Notes: generated by a model from the sequence alone, not told the origin. A stretch of 64,000 nt of DNA from Clostridia bacterium UC5.1-1C12 (GCA_001305055.1 BBZX01000001.1:372001-436000); one strand, 5' to 3'. Positions 31,773 through 42,688 are shown, counted from the first letter of the stretch. A program made the numbers and translations.

Positions 31773-32369
31773 ATGTTCATTCTTTATATGTTGTTTGGCT
31801 ATTTATTAGGCTCAATTCCATTTGCGTTAGTTATCGGGAAGGTCTTCTATCATACGGATGTACGCAATTATGGCTCAGGCAATCTCGGGGGCACTAATGC
31901 CGGCCGTGTGCTCGGCAAGAAAGCAGGCATTGCCGTCATTGCATTAGACGCGCTGAAATGCGTATTGGCAATCTATCTTGTCTCGCTCTTTGACAAGCAG
32001 GCTTCGATCTGGTGCGGCCTTGCCGTTTGCATCGGACACTGTTACCCAGTATTCGCACATTTTAAGGGAGGAAAAGCAGCTGCCAGTATGTTTGGCTTCT
32101 TATTTGCGGTTTCATTATTTACCGTTAATAACTTTCTCTGCTTCCTGATTCCCTTTCTCTGTTTCATGATCTGTCTTTATTTTTCAAAGATGGTATCCTT
32201 GTCATCCATGATTGCAGCGCTGACTTCAACGATCTGTCTGATTTTCTTTAAAGCAGAGATTTCAGTTATCATCGCCTCTCTGCTTATGGCATTATTAATT
32301 ATCTATCGTCATCAAGCCAATATTAAAAAGATTTTAAATGGCACAGAAAACAAAGTAAAGTGGTTATAA
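31773..32369 (+). CDS. plsY: Acyl-phosphate glycerol-3-phosphate acyltransferase
   Basis: Membrane enzyme that makes lysophosphatidate from acyl phosphate in phospholipid synthesis. The three PlsY motifs are visible: GSIPFALVIGK, GSGNLGGTNAGRVLG and CYPVFAHFKGGKAAAS. The 198 residues have five or more hydrophobic helices. Divergence from parE is common in Firmicutes. The frame is intact, and a strong terminator follows. Confidence 0.94.
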   Translation: MFILYMLFGYLLGSIPFALVIGKVFYHTDVRNYGSGNLGGTNAGRVLGKKAGIAVIALDALKCVLAIYLVSLFDKQASIWCGLAVCIGHCYPVFAHFKGGKAAASMFGFLFAVSLFTVNNFLCFLIPFLCFMICLYFSKMVSLSSMIAALTSTICLIFFKAEISVIIASLLMALLIIYRHQANIKKILNGTENKVKWL

Positions 32370-32370
32370 G

Positions 32371-32414
32371 AAACTGGCAGCACGACTTTCAAAGTCATAC
32401 TGCCAGTTTTTTTA
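32371..32414. terminator. Bidirectional terminator between plsY and the DUF2461 gene
   Basis: AACTGGCAG pairs with CTGCCAGTT, with an inner GACTTT/AAAGTC stem, followed by seven T residues on the plus strand. It lies between convergent genes. Confidence 0.88.
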
Positions 32415-33092
32415 ATGTCTTTCAGGAAATACAAAGTCAATCAGCGCCGCATTCAAAAAATCATTAAAGGGCTTCATCAGCTTGCACAGCTTTATTGTCT
32501 CGGCAATGAAACGCCCGCGGTCGGCAATCAGTTCATCTTCAATAAAAGCTTCCAGATACCAGCTTTTATACCGCAGATATTCACCGACTTTCGCATCCTC
32601 TTCATAACCCTTAGGCAGCTTTTTCAGCTTTGTGCCGCCAACCTTGAAATACTTGCGGAATTCAGGATCATTGATGATTGTAAGAAATGCATCAGGGTTT
32701 TGCTGGATATGACTGCGAATCATCGCGGTTGCATCATTAAAAACATCCGCGAATAAACCGCCGCCGATAAATGACTGATTCTGTGAAGTCAATGAAATAT
32801 AATAACCAACCGGTATCGGAAGCTTGCCGCCCGTTGATAAATGAGCGCGGAAGTTCGGATTATAAAGACTCTTATCCTTGCTGAAACGCGTATCCCGAAC
32901 CATCCGATAAGTAAGTTCTTTGGGGTCCATAAAACTTAATTCACCTTCATCAAGCCCCTGTAAGAGATCATGAAGCAAATCATAAAAGCACTGCTGAGCC
33001 GCTTGATATTCTTTTTTATGTTCATGCATCCATTCCTTATTGTTATGCTGTTTCAGTTCATTAATAAAAGTTAATAATTCAACGGTATTCAT
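32412..33092 (-). CDS. DUF2461-family protein
   Basis: A 226-residue soluble protein of the DUF2461 family, function unknown. The family pattern is clear: LTFINELKQHNNKEWMHEHK at the start, RMVRDTRFSKDKSLYNPNF, and GYYISLTSQNQSFIGGGLF. Its ATG overlaps the restored stop of the ECF sigma factor gene (ATGA), so the two are translationally coupled. The frame is intact. Confidence 0.88.
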   Translation of the reverse strand: MNTVELLTFINELKQHNNKEWMHEHKKEYQAAQQCFYDLLHDLLQGLDEGELSFMDPKELTYRMVRDTRFSKDKSLYNPNFRAHLSTGGKLPIPVGYYISLTSQNQSFIGGGLFADVFNDATAMIRSHIQQNPDAFLTIINDPEFRKYFKVGGTKLKKLPKGYEEDAKVGEYLRYKSWYLEAFIEDELIADRGRFIAETIKLCKLMKPFNDFLNAALIDFVFPERH

Positions 33093-33929
33093 GCTGTCTC
33101 TCTCCCCTCATTCATCACTTCATTCAGCTGTCTGCTTTGCAGCAGTTTTTTCAAAAATTCCTTGATTTCAATATGTGAACAGAAACGTATTTCCTCACGA
33201 TAAACATCCGAAATTTCATCTAAATCTTCCATATTTTGAATAAAGTTCTCTGTCTTAACATGATCACTGTATTCAAGATGCTGCGGATTCAGCCGGTGGG
33301 TTTTGATCGCAACCCCAAACGTTTTGACAGCTGCAGCTATCCTTATTGACGAGGCCGCAGTATTGTTTAAGAAAACCGCCTACTTTCTTACGTGAACGTG
33401 AAAGCCGCTGACGATAGTTCTCAGCACTGATATTCAGGATGTCCGCAGCATTTTGACTGTCAAGCTTAAACATCGTTCCCAATATAAAAATACAGCGGTC
33501 TTCTGGCTTCAGACATTGCAGCATGACATTCGTACATGACAGTTTCAGCTCATCAGCCAATACTTCATGTTCAACACCGCATGTATCCTTTTGCGCAGCT
33601 TCAATATAACCTGCCTCGATATCCTGTCCCATAATTTCAAAACTGAGCGGCTGATTGGCAAACATGCTTTTACGGGTGGTCAGCAAGGTATTGACGGCAA
33701 TCCTATATACCCATGTCGAAAAGGCACTTTCCTGACGGAAAGCAGATAAATTGCACATTACCTTGATTAATATTTCAGAAACAGCATCCTCTGCATCAGC
33801 AACGCTGCCCAGCATTCTTAACGCCAAGGTAAAGATCTGATCCCGAACACTCAGCAGCAATTCCTCCAGTGCGGCACTGTCACCTTGAATGGCAGCTTGA
33901 ATCAAATCCTGTTCATTTTTCTTCTCCAT
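33089..33929 (-). CDS. ECF-type sigma factor with cysteine-containing C-terminal extension (frameshifted)
   Basis: Extracytoplasmic-function sigma factor. Region 2 shows ALRMLGSVADAEDAVSEILI and TWVYRIAVN. Region 4 shows LKPEDRCIFILGTMF and NISAENYRQRLSRSRKKV. The tail begins CGLVNKDSCSCQ, a putative metal-binding pattern found in one group of such sigma factors. As sequenced it stops at 33273. One base restored near 33325 continues through IKTHRLNPQHLEYSDHVK to a TGA that overlaps the next ATG. ATG 33929 follows AAAGGAG. No anti-sigma factor gene is nearby. Confidence 0.82.
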
Positions 33930-34065
33930 TGTTCCATCTCCTTTATAAGTTAGACTGCAAAGCAATCAATTTGTGACATCTTTTTTTATTAACCATTTGA
34001 ATTCCTATTTTAATAAGCATATCATAGCGTTTAAACCTTGGCATCAAGAAAATGATTGATGCTGA

Positions 34066-34097
34066 CAAAAAATAAAAAAGCAGGTTCCCCTGCTAAT
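34066..34097 (-). terminator. Terminator of the UvrD-like gene
   Basis: On the minus strand AGCAGG-GGAA-CCTGCT is followed by TTTTTTATTTTTT. It overlaps the stop region of the gene. Confidence 0.8.
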
Positions 34098-36072
34098 TAA
34101 TTAATTCAATCATATTATTGTCAATACAATGGGATAAAGACAGCGTCTTGGACTCCATCTCGAAGCGTACTGTAATTTTACCCTCGGAAAGATTTGATAT
34201 GATTCCTTTGCCAAACAGTTTATGCTGAATTTTAGCACCGCGCCGCAGTCTTGCAGCTGGCTTATTCGTCTCCTCAGCAGCCTCACTCTCAGCTTCTTTG
34301 GAACATAATGTATACATAAAATCGGACATTCTCACTTTGATCTGCGCAGCAGCCTTATAAGCAATCAGCTCTAAATGATTGCCGGCTCTTGACATCAAAT
34401 AAGCAAACAAAGAGATCTCCTGCGGATAATCCGGATGTGCCTTGCCGACAAGCGGGAAGCTTGTATTGATACAATCCAAAAGATAAACATCATCAAAGCT
34501 TTGACCAAAGGCATTCTCTGCCGATGTTAAAATCAAAGGTGCTGAAGCGTTAGGATGGATTTTCTTCAATTCATCAAGCCGGGCAAGCAGCATGTCCGCT
34601 TTCGGATAGCGTTTTGCAAGCAGCAGCATCGTGCTGTAAAAATGGATATCCGCAGCCAAACCATTCCGCTTCAAATACGCCGCATAGCCGGATTCTTCAT
34701 GGATAAATTCAAGCAATCGATAAGCATTCATATCCTTAGCCATGCGGATGGCTTCTAATGAAGAAATGATTTTTTGCTTCTGAGCATTCCGCATACTGCA
34801 TTCAAGCATCGCCTGATATACATCAAGCTGTGGATTTACCAACATAATTTCTCTGACTTGTTTTGCCTGATTTACCGTTAAGCCAAAATCCAGCTGCTCA
34901 TAAACATCCATGAATGCATCAATATCATGAGCATTCATAAACAAACGCATAATTGACAGCAATTCATGAGAAGTGTCATTCTCCAGCATCAGCGCAATTG
35001 AGTCATGCAGCCGGAACGGTACCGCCATCTCCAGCAGCCGATCAATCAACAGCAATGCCGTCGATGAATGCCGATAGATCAATGCCGTTTCCTTTTCCGC
35101 GTTGATATTTTTAAGCAGATAATCCATCATCAGCTCCTTATCACGTAATGCCTTAAAAGCGACTACATCCGCAGTTTCATTACCGCTGTTTAACGATTTC
35201 TTAACCAAACGGCTCATACATTCAGTAATCGTTGCCGGTGTATGGTAATCAACATCTGCTTTAATCCATAAAGGATTGTCATAAGTAGCAGTAAAAGCAT
35301 CATAAGCCTGCGGAAATGCGCCCTGAGCAAATCGGAACGTATTATCGCGATTGATGGCAAAAAGGATACTCTGCAGATCAGAAGCCAGCTGTTTTATAAG
35401 AAAATGATCTAGAAAAGACAGATTTTCTGCATCATCAAGCATCAGATGCGTCAGTCTGAGATCACATGCCTCTAAGCTGTAAGTCTTGCTTGTCAACAGC
35501 TGTAAAGATAATGAACGGACATCCATGAGATCTCTGATTTCATTGCTTTTCTTTAGTTTCTTCAATGCCTTTACCAAATAAGCAAGATCAATCTGATCAA
35601 ACATTTTGCCATTGATTTCACTCTCCGGCAGCATCATCGCATCACATTCAATCAGCTTATCGATCAGTTTAGCCAAACGTTCACTGCTTAAATGCACACC
35701 AAAGGCATCTTTACAGATTTTTTTCACAAAGCGATCCATCCGTTTATAAATACGGGCTGATTTAATACCATTTTGTTTTTCATAGCCGAGAACCAGCTTC
35801 GCGCAGAGACGATCCAGTGTTGTGATTAAGGGTGCCTTTAGCTCAGGATGCTCATAATTAAACAAACGCTGTGTTTCTTTCACACAATATTCATTCGCAC
35901 ATAGAATCAAAATCGACTGTGGAATCACCCCTGATTCAATCAAGCGCGCTGCCCTTCCGCGAATCAATGTGCTCTTTCCGGAACCTGTACTTCCCTCAAA
36001 AACACAGGCACCTCTATCATGTACAAGTGCCTGCTGCAATTCATCGTTAAATAATGTCTTCAATCCTCTCAA
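34093..36072 (-). CDS. Divergent UvrD/Rep-like superfamily I ATPase
   Basis: A 659-residue protein with the overall plan of UvrD-type helicases. Walker A is FEGSTGSGKSTL at residues 25-36, and HLMLDDAEN stands where motif II normally reads DEAQD. Motif V/VI regions are weak: LTSAENAFGQSFDDVYLLD replaces the usual HxxKGLE, and LFAYLMSRAGNHLELI keeps only SRA. The C-terminus has a small beta domain (GAKIQHKLFGKGIISNL) like that of PcrA/UvrD tails. The frame is intact, so it is maintained, but helicase activity is uncertain. It stands alone, with its own terminator. Confidence 0.75.
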   Translation of the reverse strand: MRGLKTLFNDELQQALVHDRGACVFEGSTGSGKSTLIRGRAARLIESGVIPQSILILCANEYCVKETQRLFNYEHPELKAPLITTLDRLCAKLVLGYEKQNGIKSARIYKRMDRFVKKICKDAFGVHLSSERLAKLIDKLIECDAMMLPESEINGKMFDQIDLAYLVKALKKLKKSNEIRDLMDVRSLSLQLLTSKTYSLEACDLRLTHLMLDDAENLSFLDHFLIKQLASDLQSILFAINRDNTFRFAQGAFPQAYDAFTATYDNPLWIKADVDYHTPATITECMSRLVKKSLNSGNETADVVAFKALRDKELMMDYLLKNINAEKETALIYRHSSTALLLIDRLLEMAVPFRLHDSIALMLENDTSHELLSIMRLFMNAHDIDAFMDVYEQLDFGLTVNQAKQVREIMLVNPQLDVYQAMLECSMRNAQKQKIISSLEAIRMAKDMNAYRLLEFIHEESGYAAYLKRNGLAADIHFYSTMLLLAKRYPKADMLLARLDELKKIHPNASAPLILTSAENAFGQSFDDVYLLDCINTSFPLVGKAHPDYPQEISLFAYLMSRAGNHLELIAYKAAAQIKVRMSDFMYTLCSKEAESEAAEETNKPAARLRRGAKIQHKLFGKGIISNLSEGKITVRFEMESKTLSLSHCIDNNMIELIN

Positions 36073-36142
36073 CCTACCTCTACTCTAAAAATGCATACTT
36101 TATAATCATACTATATTTTTCCTGTATTTGCCAGTAAAACTT

Positions 36143-38207
36143 TTACTTCAGCCATTGCTGGGTGAAGGTTTCCACCGGTGCCGGACGGCCATAATAATAG
36201 CCCTGAATCAGATTACAGCCAAGCTGAACCAATAATTCAACCTGTTCCTTCATCTCAACACCCTCAGATAATGATGTAATATTCATTTCTGCACAGAAAT
36301 CGATCACGCTCTTTACTACACTCTTGGAAACATGATCCTGACAAATGCCATCCACTAAACTCTTATCAAGCTTCAGCACATTCATATCCACCTCTGTCAG
36401 TGAGGCAAGATTTGTATAGTTGGAGCCAAAATCATCCAAGGATAACAAAAGCCCTGTTCCCGAATCTGCCGAGTGATGATTCCCATCAATTCCCGATCCA
36501 GCATGTCTGTGCTCTCAGTAATTTCAATTTCAATCAGTGAATGCTCAATGGCATGCTCATCGACAATTTTAAGCATCTTTTCAAGAATCTTATCATCAGC
36601 AATTGTCAGCCGGGAGAAATTCACGGAAATCGGTATGAGCTTGATGCCTTCTTCACGCCATTGATTTAAGATCAAACATGCCTGTTTCAGAACATATAAA
36701 TCAAGAACTTCAATAATTCGCTCTCTTTCCAGCAGATAGATAAAATGTCCGGGCAGAATCAAGCCATGCTTTTCATGCTGATAACGCACCAATGCCTCGG
36801 CACCATAAATCCTGCCGTCAGAAGCATAGACCTTCGGCTGCAGATAAACGACGAAGCTGCCCATGTCTATACTCTTAATTAATTCCTGACGGATATAAGA
36901 GTAATGCCGGTAATCATCCTTCTCACTATTCTCATAATAATGCTGCTTATTCAAATACATCATCTCATCAGCCTGTCGGGTTAATTCACGGATATTAAAG
37001 TTGGTCTCACTCCATGCGTAACCCATCGATACTGAAAAGCTCTCATGTGTTTCTATCTGCATCTGTATACTGCGGATTCGTTCACGGAAATCACGGATAT
37101 CTAAATCCTGTGCGATAACGACAAACTCATCACCGCCAAGCCGAAACAGATCACGCGGCTCAAAACATTCACTTAAAATTTTAGAAAAGCGCAGAATAGC
37201 CAGATCCCCAATGTCATGACCTCTTGAATCATTAATGTGCTTCAGATCATTGATATCACAATAAAGGATACCCAAAGATTTCAATTTTACATCATTTAAT
37301 TGAAGAATATGGTCCATATACCGGTTACGATTATTAAAACCAGTCAAGCCGTCATGATAGCCAAGAAATTCAAAATGCTTATGCACATGCTGACGGTCAA
37401 GCTCAGCTTCGATGAAAGTTATTAATGAGTTAAACAGCGAAAGGTCAAAACCAGGCCGCAGCGTTGGATTAACGATCATAATATAACCGAGAGTCTTGCC
37501 CTCTTTATGCAGTTCTACCATCATTAGAGCTGAAACAGTATACTTCTTGCACAGCTTTTTTACTTCTGAATCCGTTTTATCAACATTATCAATCATCAGC
37601 TTTCCTAAGCTGTCACATGCAGCAAAAAGGCATCTGTACGCATTTACATCTGCTTTAGAGAAAGCTTTTGCATCACCATCAGCATACCACGCATAAGACT
37701 TTGTAATTGCTGATGCCTCTGTTTCAAACAGCTGTGCGCCAGCTGCCTGATAATATTCAGCAAGATTTTTCAGCACCTGATGCATTCCCGCATCAAAATC
37801 TGTACATTCAGAAAAAATTTGAATGCATTCTACCAGTTTTCACAGCTTTCCAGTTTCTTGGCAAGCTGCGTACTGATCACTTCTTTTTCAGTGATATCTA
37901 CAGCAATCTCCATTTTCAGCGACTTCCCGTTAAGCTTAATCATTTTATCTTTTAATATAAAATGACGCTGCAGATTATCATTAAAATGCTCCCAGACAAG
38001 AAATTGCTTTTCATTTAAAATCTTATTGGTACAAAATTCACAAGGATGCTCCTTCCCCTGCAGAATCTTATAACAAGGTTGCCCTTTATACTCTTTTATC
38101 GGACTATTTTTCAAACCAGCCCGGTTAATAAAATAGACTTCATATGTTTCAGGATCAGTAAGATATACCACATCCTCTAATTCGTCCAAAATTGCCAGTT
38201 CGTCCAT
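36143..38207 (-). CDS. PAS-GGDEF-EAL cyclic-di-GMP protein (frameshifted)
   Basis: Cytoplasmic signalling protein of about 685 residues. It has an N-terminal PAS-like domain with two cysteines (CYKILQGKEHPCEFC), a GAF-like region, a GGDEF domain with intact LGGDEFVVIA, and an EAL domain. The EAL catalytic residues are present: AEALVRY, VNFSR, EITES, LDDFGSNYTNL, LKLDKSLVDG, SEGVE and QGYYYGRP. Both synthesis and breakdown of c-di-GMP are therefore plausible. Frameshifts near 37800 and 36440 split it into three pieces. GGGGAGG precedes the ATG. Confidence 0.88.
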
Positions 38208-38251
38208 GAATAAAGCCTCCCCACGGTATTATCATTCTACCATTTCTAAAC

Positions 38252-38284
38252 GCAAAAAAGAATAGGTTTGCCCTATTCTTCATC
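38252..38284 (-). terminator. Terminator of the ABC exporter operon
   Basis: On the minus strand GAATAGG-GCAAA-CCTATTC is followed by TTTTTT. It overlaps the stop codon of the second ABC gene. Confidence 0.85.
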
Positions 38285-40056
38285 AATACAGTCTGCAAAT
38301 TGTGAATTATATAGATCCGCATAGAAGCCTTGCTGCTTCATCAGTTCATCATGACTTCCCTGCTCGATAATATCACCATGATTAATAACTAAAATACAGT
38401 CCGCATTACGGATTGTGGAAAGGCGGTGAGCAATGACAAAACTCGTACGGTTCATCATCATATTTTTCATTGCTTTCTGAAGCATGATTTCAAGTCTTGT
38501 ATCAACACTGCTGGTTGCTTCATCAAGAATCAGGATCGGCGGATCCGCAAGAATCGCGCGGGCAATAGTCAGCAGCTGTTTCTCACCGATACTGATATTA
38601 TTTGCTTCTTCATTTAATACTGTCGCGTAGCCGTCCGGCAGCGTTTTAATGAAATGATGTATATTAGCGACTTAGCCGCATTCACAACCTCTTCACGGGT
38701 TGCGTCAAGCCGCCCATAGCGTATATTATCTTCAATTGTGCCGCCGTAAAGCCATGTATCCTGTAAAACCATACCAAAAATGGAACGTAGATCATCGCGC
38801 CGCATATCCTTGATATCGACGCCGTCAACCTTAATGGAACCGCCATTCAATTCATAAAAGCGCATTAAAAGATTAATCAGTGTCGTTTTACCGGCGCCGG
38901 TAGGACCTACAATCGCTATCGTCTGACCGCTCTTGACTTCCACATTCAGATCTTTAATCAAGATTTTATCAGGTGTATAGCCAAAGCGCACATGTTCAAA
39001 TGAAACATTCCCCTTTAGACATTCAACACAGATCGGTGTATCGCTTTCCTTGACCTCTTCCTCAGTATCAAGAATTTCAAAGATTCGAGCGAAACCGGCA
39101 GCAGCTGCCTGAAGCGTTGATGACAATTGGGAGATTGAATTCAATGGCTCATTGATCTGCCAGATATAACGGATAAAAGCCTGCAGATTTCCCACTGTGA
39201 TAGCTCCGGATAAGACATTTAAAGCGCCCATCATCGCCATGATGCCAATCCCCAAATAAGTAACCAGTGAGATTAAAGGACTCATCAGTGATGAAATAAA
39301 TTGTGCTTTAAACCCTGACTGACAAAGATTGTTATTGATTTTTTCAAATTCTTCAATTGCTGTCTGCTGACGGTTATACAGCTGAATTTCATCAAAACCG
39401 GTATACATTTCAGTAATTGTGCCGTTCATCGCACCATAAGCATCCTGCTGACGTTTAAACAAACGCTGTGAAAAATGTACGATGATACGAGAAATTAATA
39501 AAGAAATCGGTATGATCAGCATCGTACATAATGCCATTGTCGTGTTGATTCTAAACATCATTATCAATGCCAAAATTACTGCTAGAATGCCGTTTAATAT
39601 TTGTGAAAAACTCTGCTGGAGCGCGTTGGATACCGTATCGACATCATTAGCGATCCGCGACATTAAATCGCCGCTTTCATGCGCATCAAAATAAGCAATC
39701 GGTAAATGATGAATTTTCATTTCCACGGCATTTCGCAAATCGCGCATCATTTTCTGAATCGCATCCGTCAGCATAAAGCCTGACAGAATATTAGAACCTT
39801 TTTGAATCAAATACATGATTGCCAAAAGAATGATTGTCTGTAAAACATAGGCAAAATTAACACCGCTTTGAGTACCGGCTTTCATTGCCAGCACATCATT
39901 CATTAAAGAAGTAGTGATCCAGCCTTCAACCGAAGGTGTCAGCGCCATTAATACACTGGCAGTTACCAAGAAGACGACAGCACCTAGAAAAAGCCATTTA
40001 TAAGGAGAAACAAACGGCTTGATCCGCTGATAAGTCAATTTTATAGATTGTTTCAT
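38273..40056 (-). CDS. ABC exporter half-transporter with degenerate signature motif (frameshifted)
   Basis: Membrane domain (six helices) plus ATPase, about 594 residues. It resembles the YfiC/YheH type of heterodimeric exporters. Walker A is IVGPTGAGKTTL, and Walker B is LILDEATSSVD with the catalytic glutamate. The signature loop reads ISIGEKQ instead of LSGGQ. A frameshift near 38630 interrupts the ATPase domain. It overlaps the upstream partner by 4 bp (ATGA). The substrate is not predictable, but drugs or lipids are typical for the group. Confidence 0.88.
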
Positions 40057-41783
40057 CGTGCCAATTCCTCCTCGCTAAGCTGAGAAGCAGCAATTTCCTG
40101 ATAAATCGTACAGTTCTTCAACAGCTCATGATGCGTGCCATGCCCAACGATTTTTCCCTCATTCAGCACAATAATCTGATCAGCATCCATGATCGTGGAG
40201 ATACGCTGTGCGACAATCAACGTAATCGCATCTTTTGTTTCTTCTTTTAGATCTGCGCGCAGACGGGCATCGGTTTTAAAATCCAGCGCTGAAAAGCTGT
40301 CATCAAAAATATAGATTTCCGGTTTAATCAATAAAGCTCTGGCAATTGATAACCGCTGCTTCTGACCACCGGATACATTTGTACCGCCCTCGGCAATCAC
40401 TTCCTCAAACTGATGCGGCTTCTGGGTAATAAAATCATAGGCCTGTGCAACCTGGGAAGAATGAATCACCTCATCCTCCGGTGCATCCAGACGTCCAAAA
40501 CGGATATTACTGCCGATGCTGCCTGAAAACAGCAGTGCTTTCTGCGGAATGAAACCGATTCGAGAACGCAGTGCTTTTAAATCAAAATCACGGATATCAA
40601 CATCATCGATGCGGATCGAACCGCGGGTGACATCATAAAAGCGTGGTATCAGGTTAATCAGCGTTGACTTGCCGGAACCGGTTGAACCGATAAAAGCCAC
40701 TGTTTCACCCTTTTCAGCTTTAAAAGAGACATCCTTTAAGACAGCTTCCTCGCCATTTGGATATACGAAATCAACATGATCAAATTCAATTTTACCTTTT
40801 GTCGGTGTTTCCGTTATCCCATTCTCAGGATTGACAATACTGATGTCAGTATCAAAAACAGCCTGAATACGGCTTGCAGATACAGCCGCTCTTGGATACA
40901 TGATAAATACTGTACAGAAGAGCATCATAGAGAACATCGCATGGAAACAATATTCAAGAAAGGCTGTCAGCTGGCCGACACTGAGTGTACCGACGTTAAT
41001 CATATTAGCTGAAAGCCAGAAAATAATCAAAATGACCGCATTCAGCATTAAAAAGAATAAAGGCTGTGTAATCGTCATAAGTTTAAACAGCTTTCTTGAT
41101 GTATTCGTATAATCTTCATTGGTCTGTGCAAACCGCCGCATTTCAAATTCATCGTTTCTAAATGCACGGATGACACGAATTCCGGTAAGGTTTTCACGGG
41201 TTACCTGATTCAGCTTGTCAAGACCTTTTTGCTGACGGTTTGAAAGCGGATCGGCTTTTTTCGCAACAATATAAACACCGGCAACAATAAATGGAACGGA
41301 AGCCGCTAACACTAACGAAAGCGGCAATGAATTCTGAATCGTCAGCACCATGGATACAATAAACATAACCGGTGTCAGCAAAGCTGTTCTGAGCAATACA
41401 TTCACAAATAATTGTATCTGGAACGCATCATTATTCGTTCGGGTTATCATACTAGATACCCCAAATTTATTGAATTCCGCATGGGAAAACTGCTGAACGC
41501 GTCTGAAAATATCTGAGCGAATATCACGGGTTATATTGATCGAGATGCGGGCACTGCAATAACCGAGACAAATCGTTCCAAATACCCCCAAAACAGCAAT
41601 CAGCACTATCACTACTGTACGTTCTTTAATAAACTGAGGATCCTGATTGGCAATTCCCTGATCGATCATCTGAGCAACAATCGTTGGTATACCAAGCTCT
41701 ACAAGCGCAAAACCAAACACTGACAAGAAATCAAAAAGCAGAAGCTTTTTATAACGTTTTAAATACTTTAAGATCAGCTTCAT
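40053..41783 (-). CDS. ABC exporter half-transporter with non-canonical Walker B
   Basis: Partner subunit of 576 residues, intact. The transmembrane domain (about 1-310) is followed by an ATPase domain with Walker A FIGSTGSGKSTL, canonical signature NVSGGQKQ and Walker B IYIFDDSFSALD, in which the catalytic glutamate is replaced by aspartate. Together with its partner this gives one consensus and one degenerate ATP site, as in characterised heterodimeric exporters. It is translationally coupled to the downstream half-transporter. Confidence 0.9.
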   Translation of the reverse strand: MKLILKYLKRYKKLLLFDFLSVFGFALVELGIPTIVAQMIDQGIANQDPQFIKERTVVIVLIAVLGVFGTICLGYCSARISINITRDIRSDIFRRVQQFSHAEFNKFGVSSMITRTNNDAFQIQLFVNVLLRTALLTPVMFIVSMVLTIQNSLPLSLVLAASVPFIVAGVYIVAKKADPLSNRQQKGLDKLNQVTRENLTGIRVIRAFRNDEFEMRRFAQTNEDYTNTSRKLFKLMTITQPLFFLMLNAVILIIFWLSANMINVGTLSVGQLTAFLEYCFHAMFSMMLFCTVFIMYPRAAVSASRIQAVFDTDISIVNPENGITETPTKGKIEFDHVDFVYPNGEEAVLKDVSFKAEKGETVAFIGSTGSGKSTLINLIPRFYDVTRGSIRIDDVDIRDFDLKALRSRIGFIPQKALLFSGSIGSNIRFGRLDAPEDEVIHSSQVAQAYDFITQKPHQFEEVIAEGGTNVSGGQKQRLSIARALLIKPEIYIFDDSFSALDFKTDARLRADLKEETKDAITLIVAQRISTIMDADQIIVLNEGKIVGHGTHHELLKNCTIYQEIAASQLSEEELAR

Positions 41784-41796
41784 AAGTTACTCCTTT

Positions 41797-41832
41797 AAAA
41801 AGAAGGAAGAAGCACGCTTCTTCCTTTTCATT
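41797..41832 (-). terminator. Terminator of the nagA-chbG unit
   Basis: AAGGAAGAAG-CACG-CTTCTTCCTT (41803-41826) forms a perfect 10-bp stem. On the minus strand it is followed by CTTTTTAAAG, so it ends the amino-sugar operon before the ABC genes. Confidence 0.82.
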
Positions 41833-41883
41833 CATTTTGAATTTTAACACACAGCCCTCTTAAAGTCAATGCGGCTGTAAGAA

Positions 41884-42687
41884 CTACTTATATACCGCAC
41901 TATAATCCGTTAATTCAATATTATGGTCAGCAAGCCAGTTTCGCAGCCGCGGATCGCATAAAACCTGAAGATCCCGGCAGCGCTGTATCGTTAATGTAGA
42001 ATTATCAAGGATATAAGCATCTACGTAACCAGGATGAAAATGCATTACATTGATTTCATACGGACTAGCCAGCAGACCAAAGCCATCTGTATTGATAAAA
42101 TCATCTGCACACATCCCTCGATGCAGTGCAAGCATATAATCGCTGTTTGTCATCACCAGCTCATGTGCCGGCTTCAGGCTGTCAGTTTCCTTATCTAGCA
42201 ACGCCATACAATGAATGCCCGTGCTTTCACTGATTTCCAGAAAAGCCTTATTAATTGCATCTGTGCCCGCTGAATGACCCTCAAAATGATTGGGGGCATG
42301 ACCTGTCAATGCTTTAAATCTTGCCATCTGCGCCAATGTTTCAGTTTTTGCGTCCTCATAGCTTACTACTACATTCCCCTGACATTTAGTGTCTTGCGGA
42401 CTGGTAGGTGCCCATTGCACTGAACGATAAAATTTACCATTTTCATCAACCATCGATGGTATCATGTGCGGATCGCTCACCGGATACCCTGATACAAAAT
42501 TAGTATGCTGGGTAAGGTTAAGATCAGGGTACTCTTTAGCCAGCTTTACTGCATGAGGTGCTGCTTCCATGTTACTCATTAAGGAGGCAACTGTCACTAT
42601 ACCCTCTTTATATGCCTTCATTACACCATAATTATATGCTTCACTAAAACCAAAATCATCGGCAACAACAATAAGTTTCTTTTTCAT
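41884..42687 (-). CDS. chbG: ChbG/YdjC-family carbohydrate deacetylase
   Basis: Metal-dependent deacetylase that removes an acetyl group from chitooligosaccharides or their phosphates. The metal and catalytic motifs are seen: IVVADDFGFSEAYNYGV, LTQHTNF, HFEGHSAGTDAI and VMHFHPGYVD. I choose ATG 42687, which follows GAGGATC and gives the N-terminus MKKKLIVVADD. It lies 1 bp after the restored nagA stop. The partner genes nagA and a mannose-type PTS imply breakdown of imported N-acetylated sugars. It is intact. Confidence 0.88.
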   Translation of the reverse strand: MKKKLIVVADDFGFSEAYNYGVMKAYKEGIVTVASLMSNMEAAPHAVKLAKEYPDLNLTQHTNFVSGYPVSDPHMIPSMVDENGKFYRSVQWAPTSPQDTKCQGNVVVSYEDAKTETLAQMARFKALTGHAPNHFEGHSAGTDAINKAFLEISESTGIHCMALLDKETDSLKPAHELVMTNSDYMLALHRGMCADDFINTDGFGLLASPYEINVMHFHPGYVDAYILDNSTLTIQRCRDLQVLCDPRLRNWLADHNIELTDYSAVYK

Positions 42688-42688
42688 T

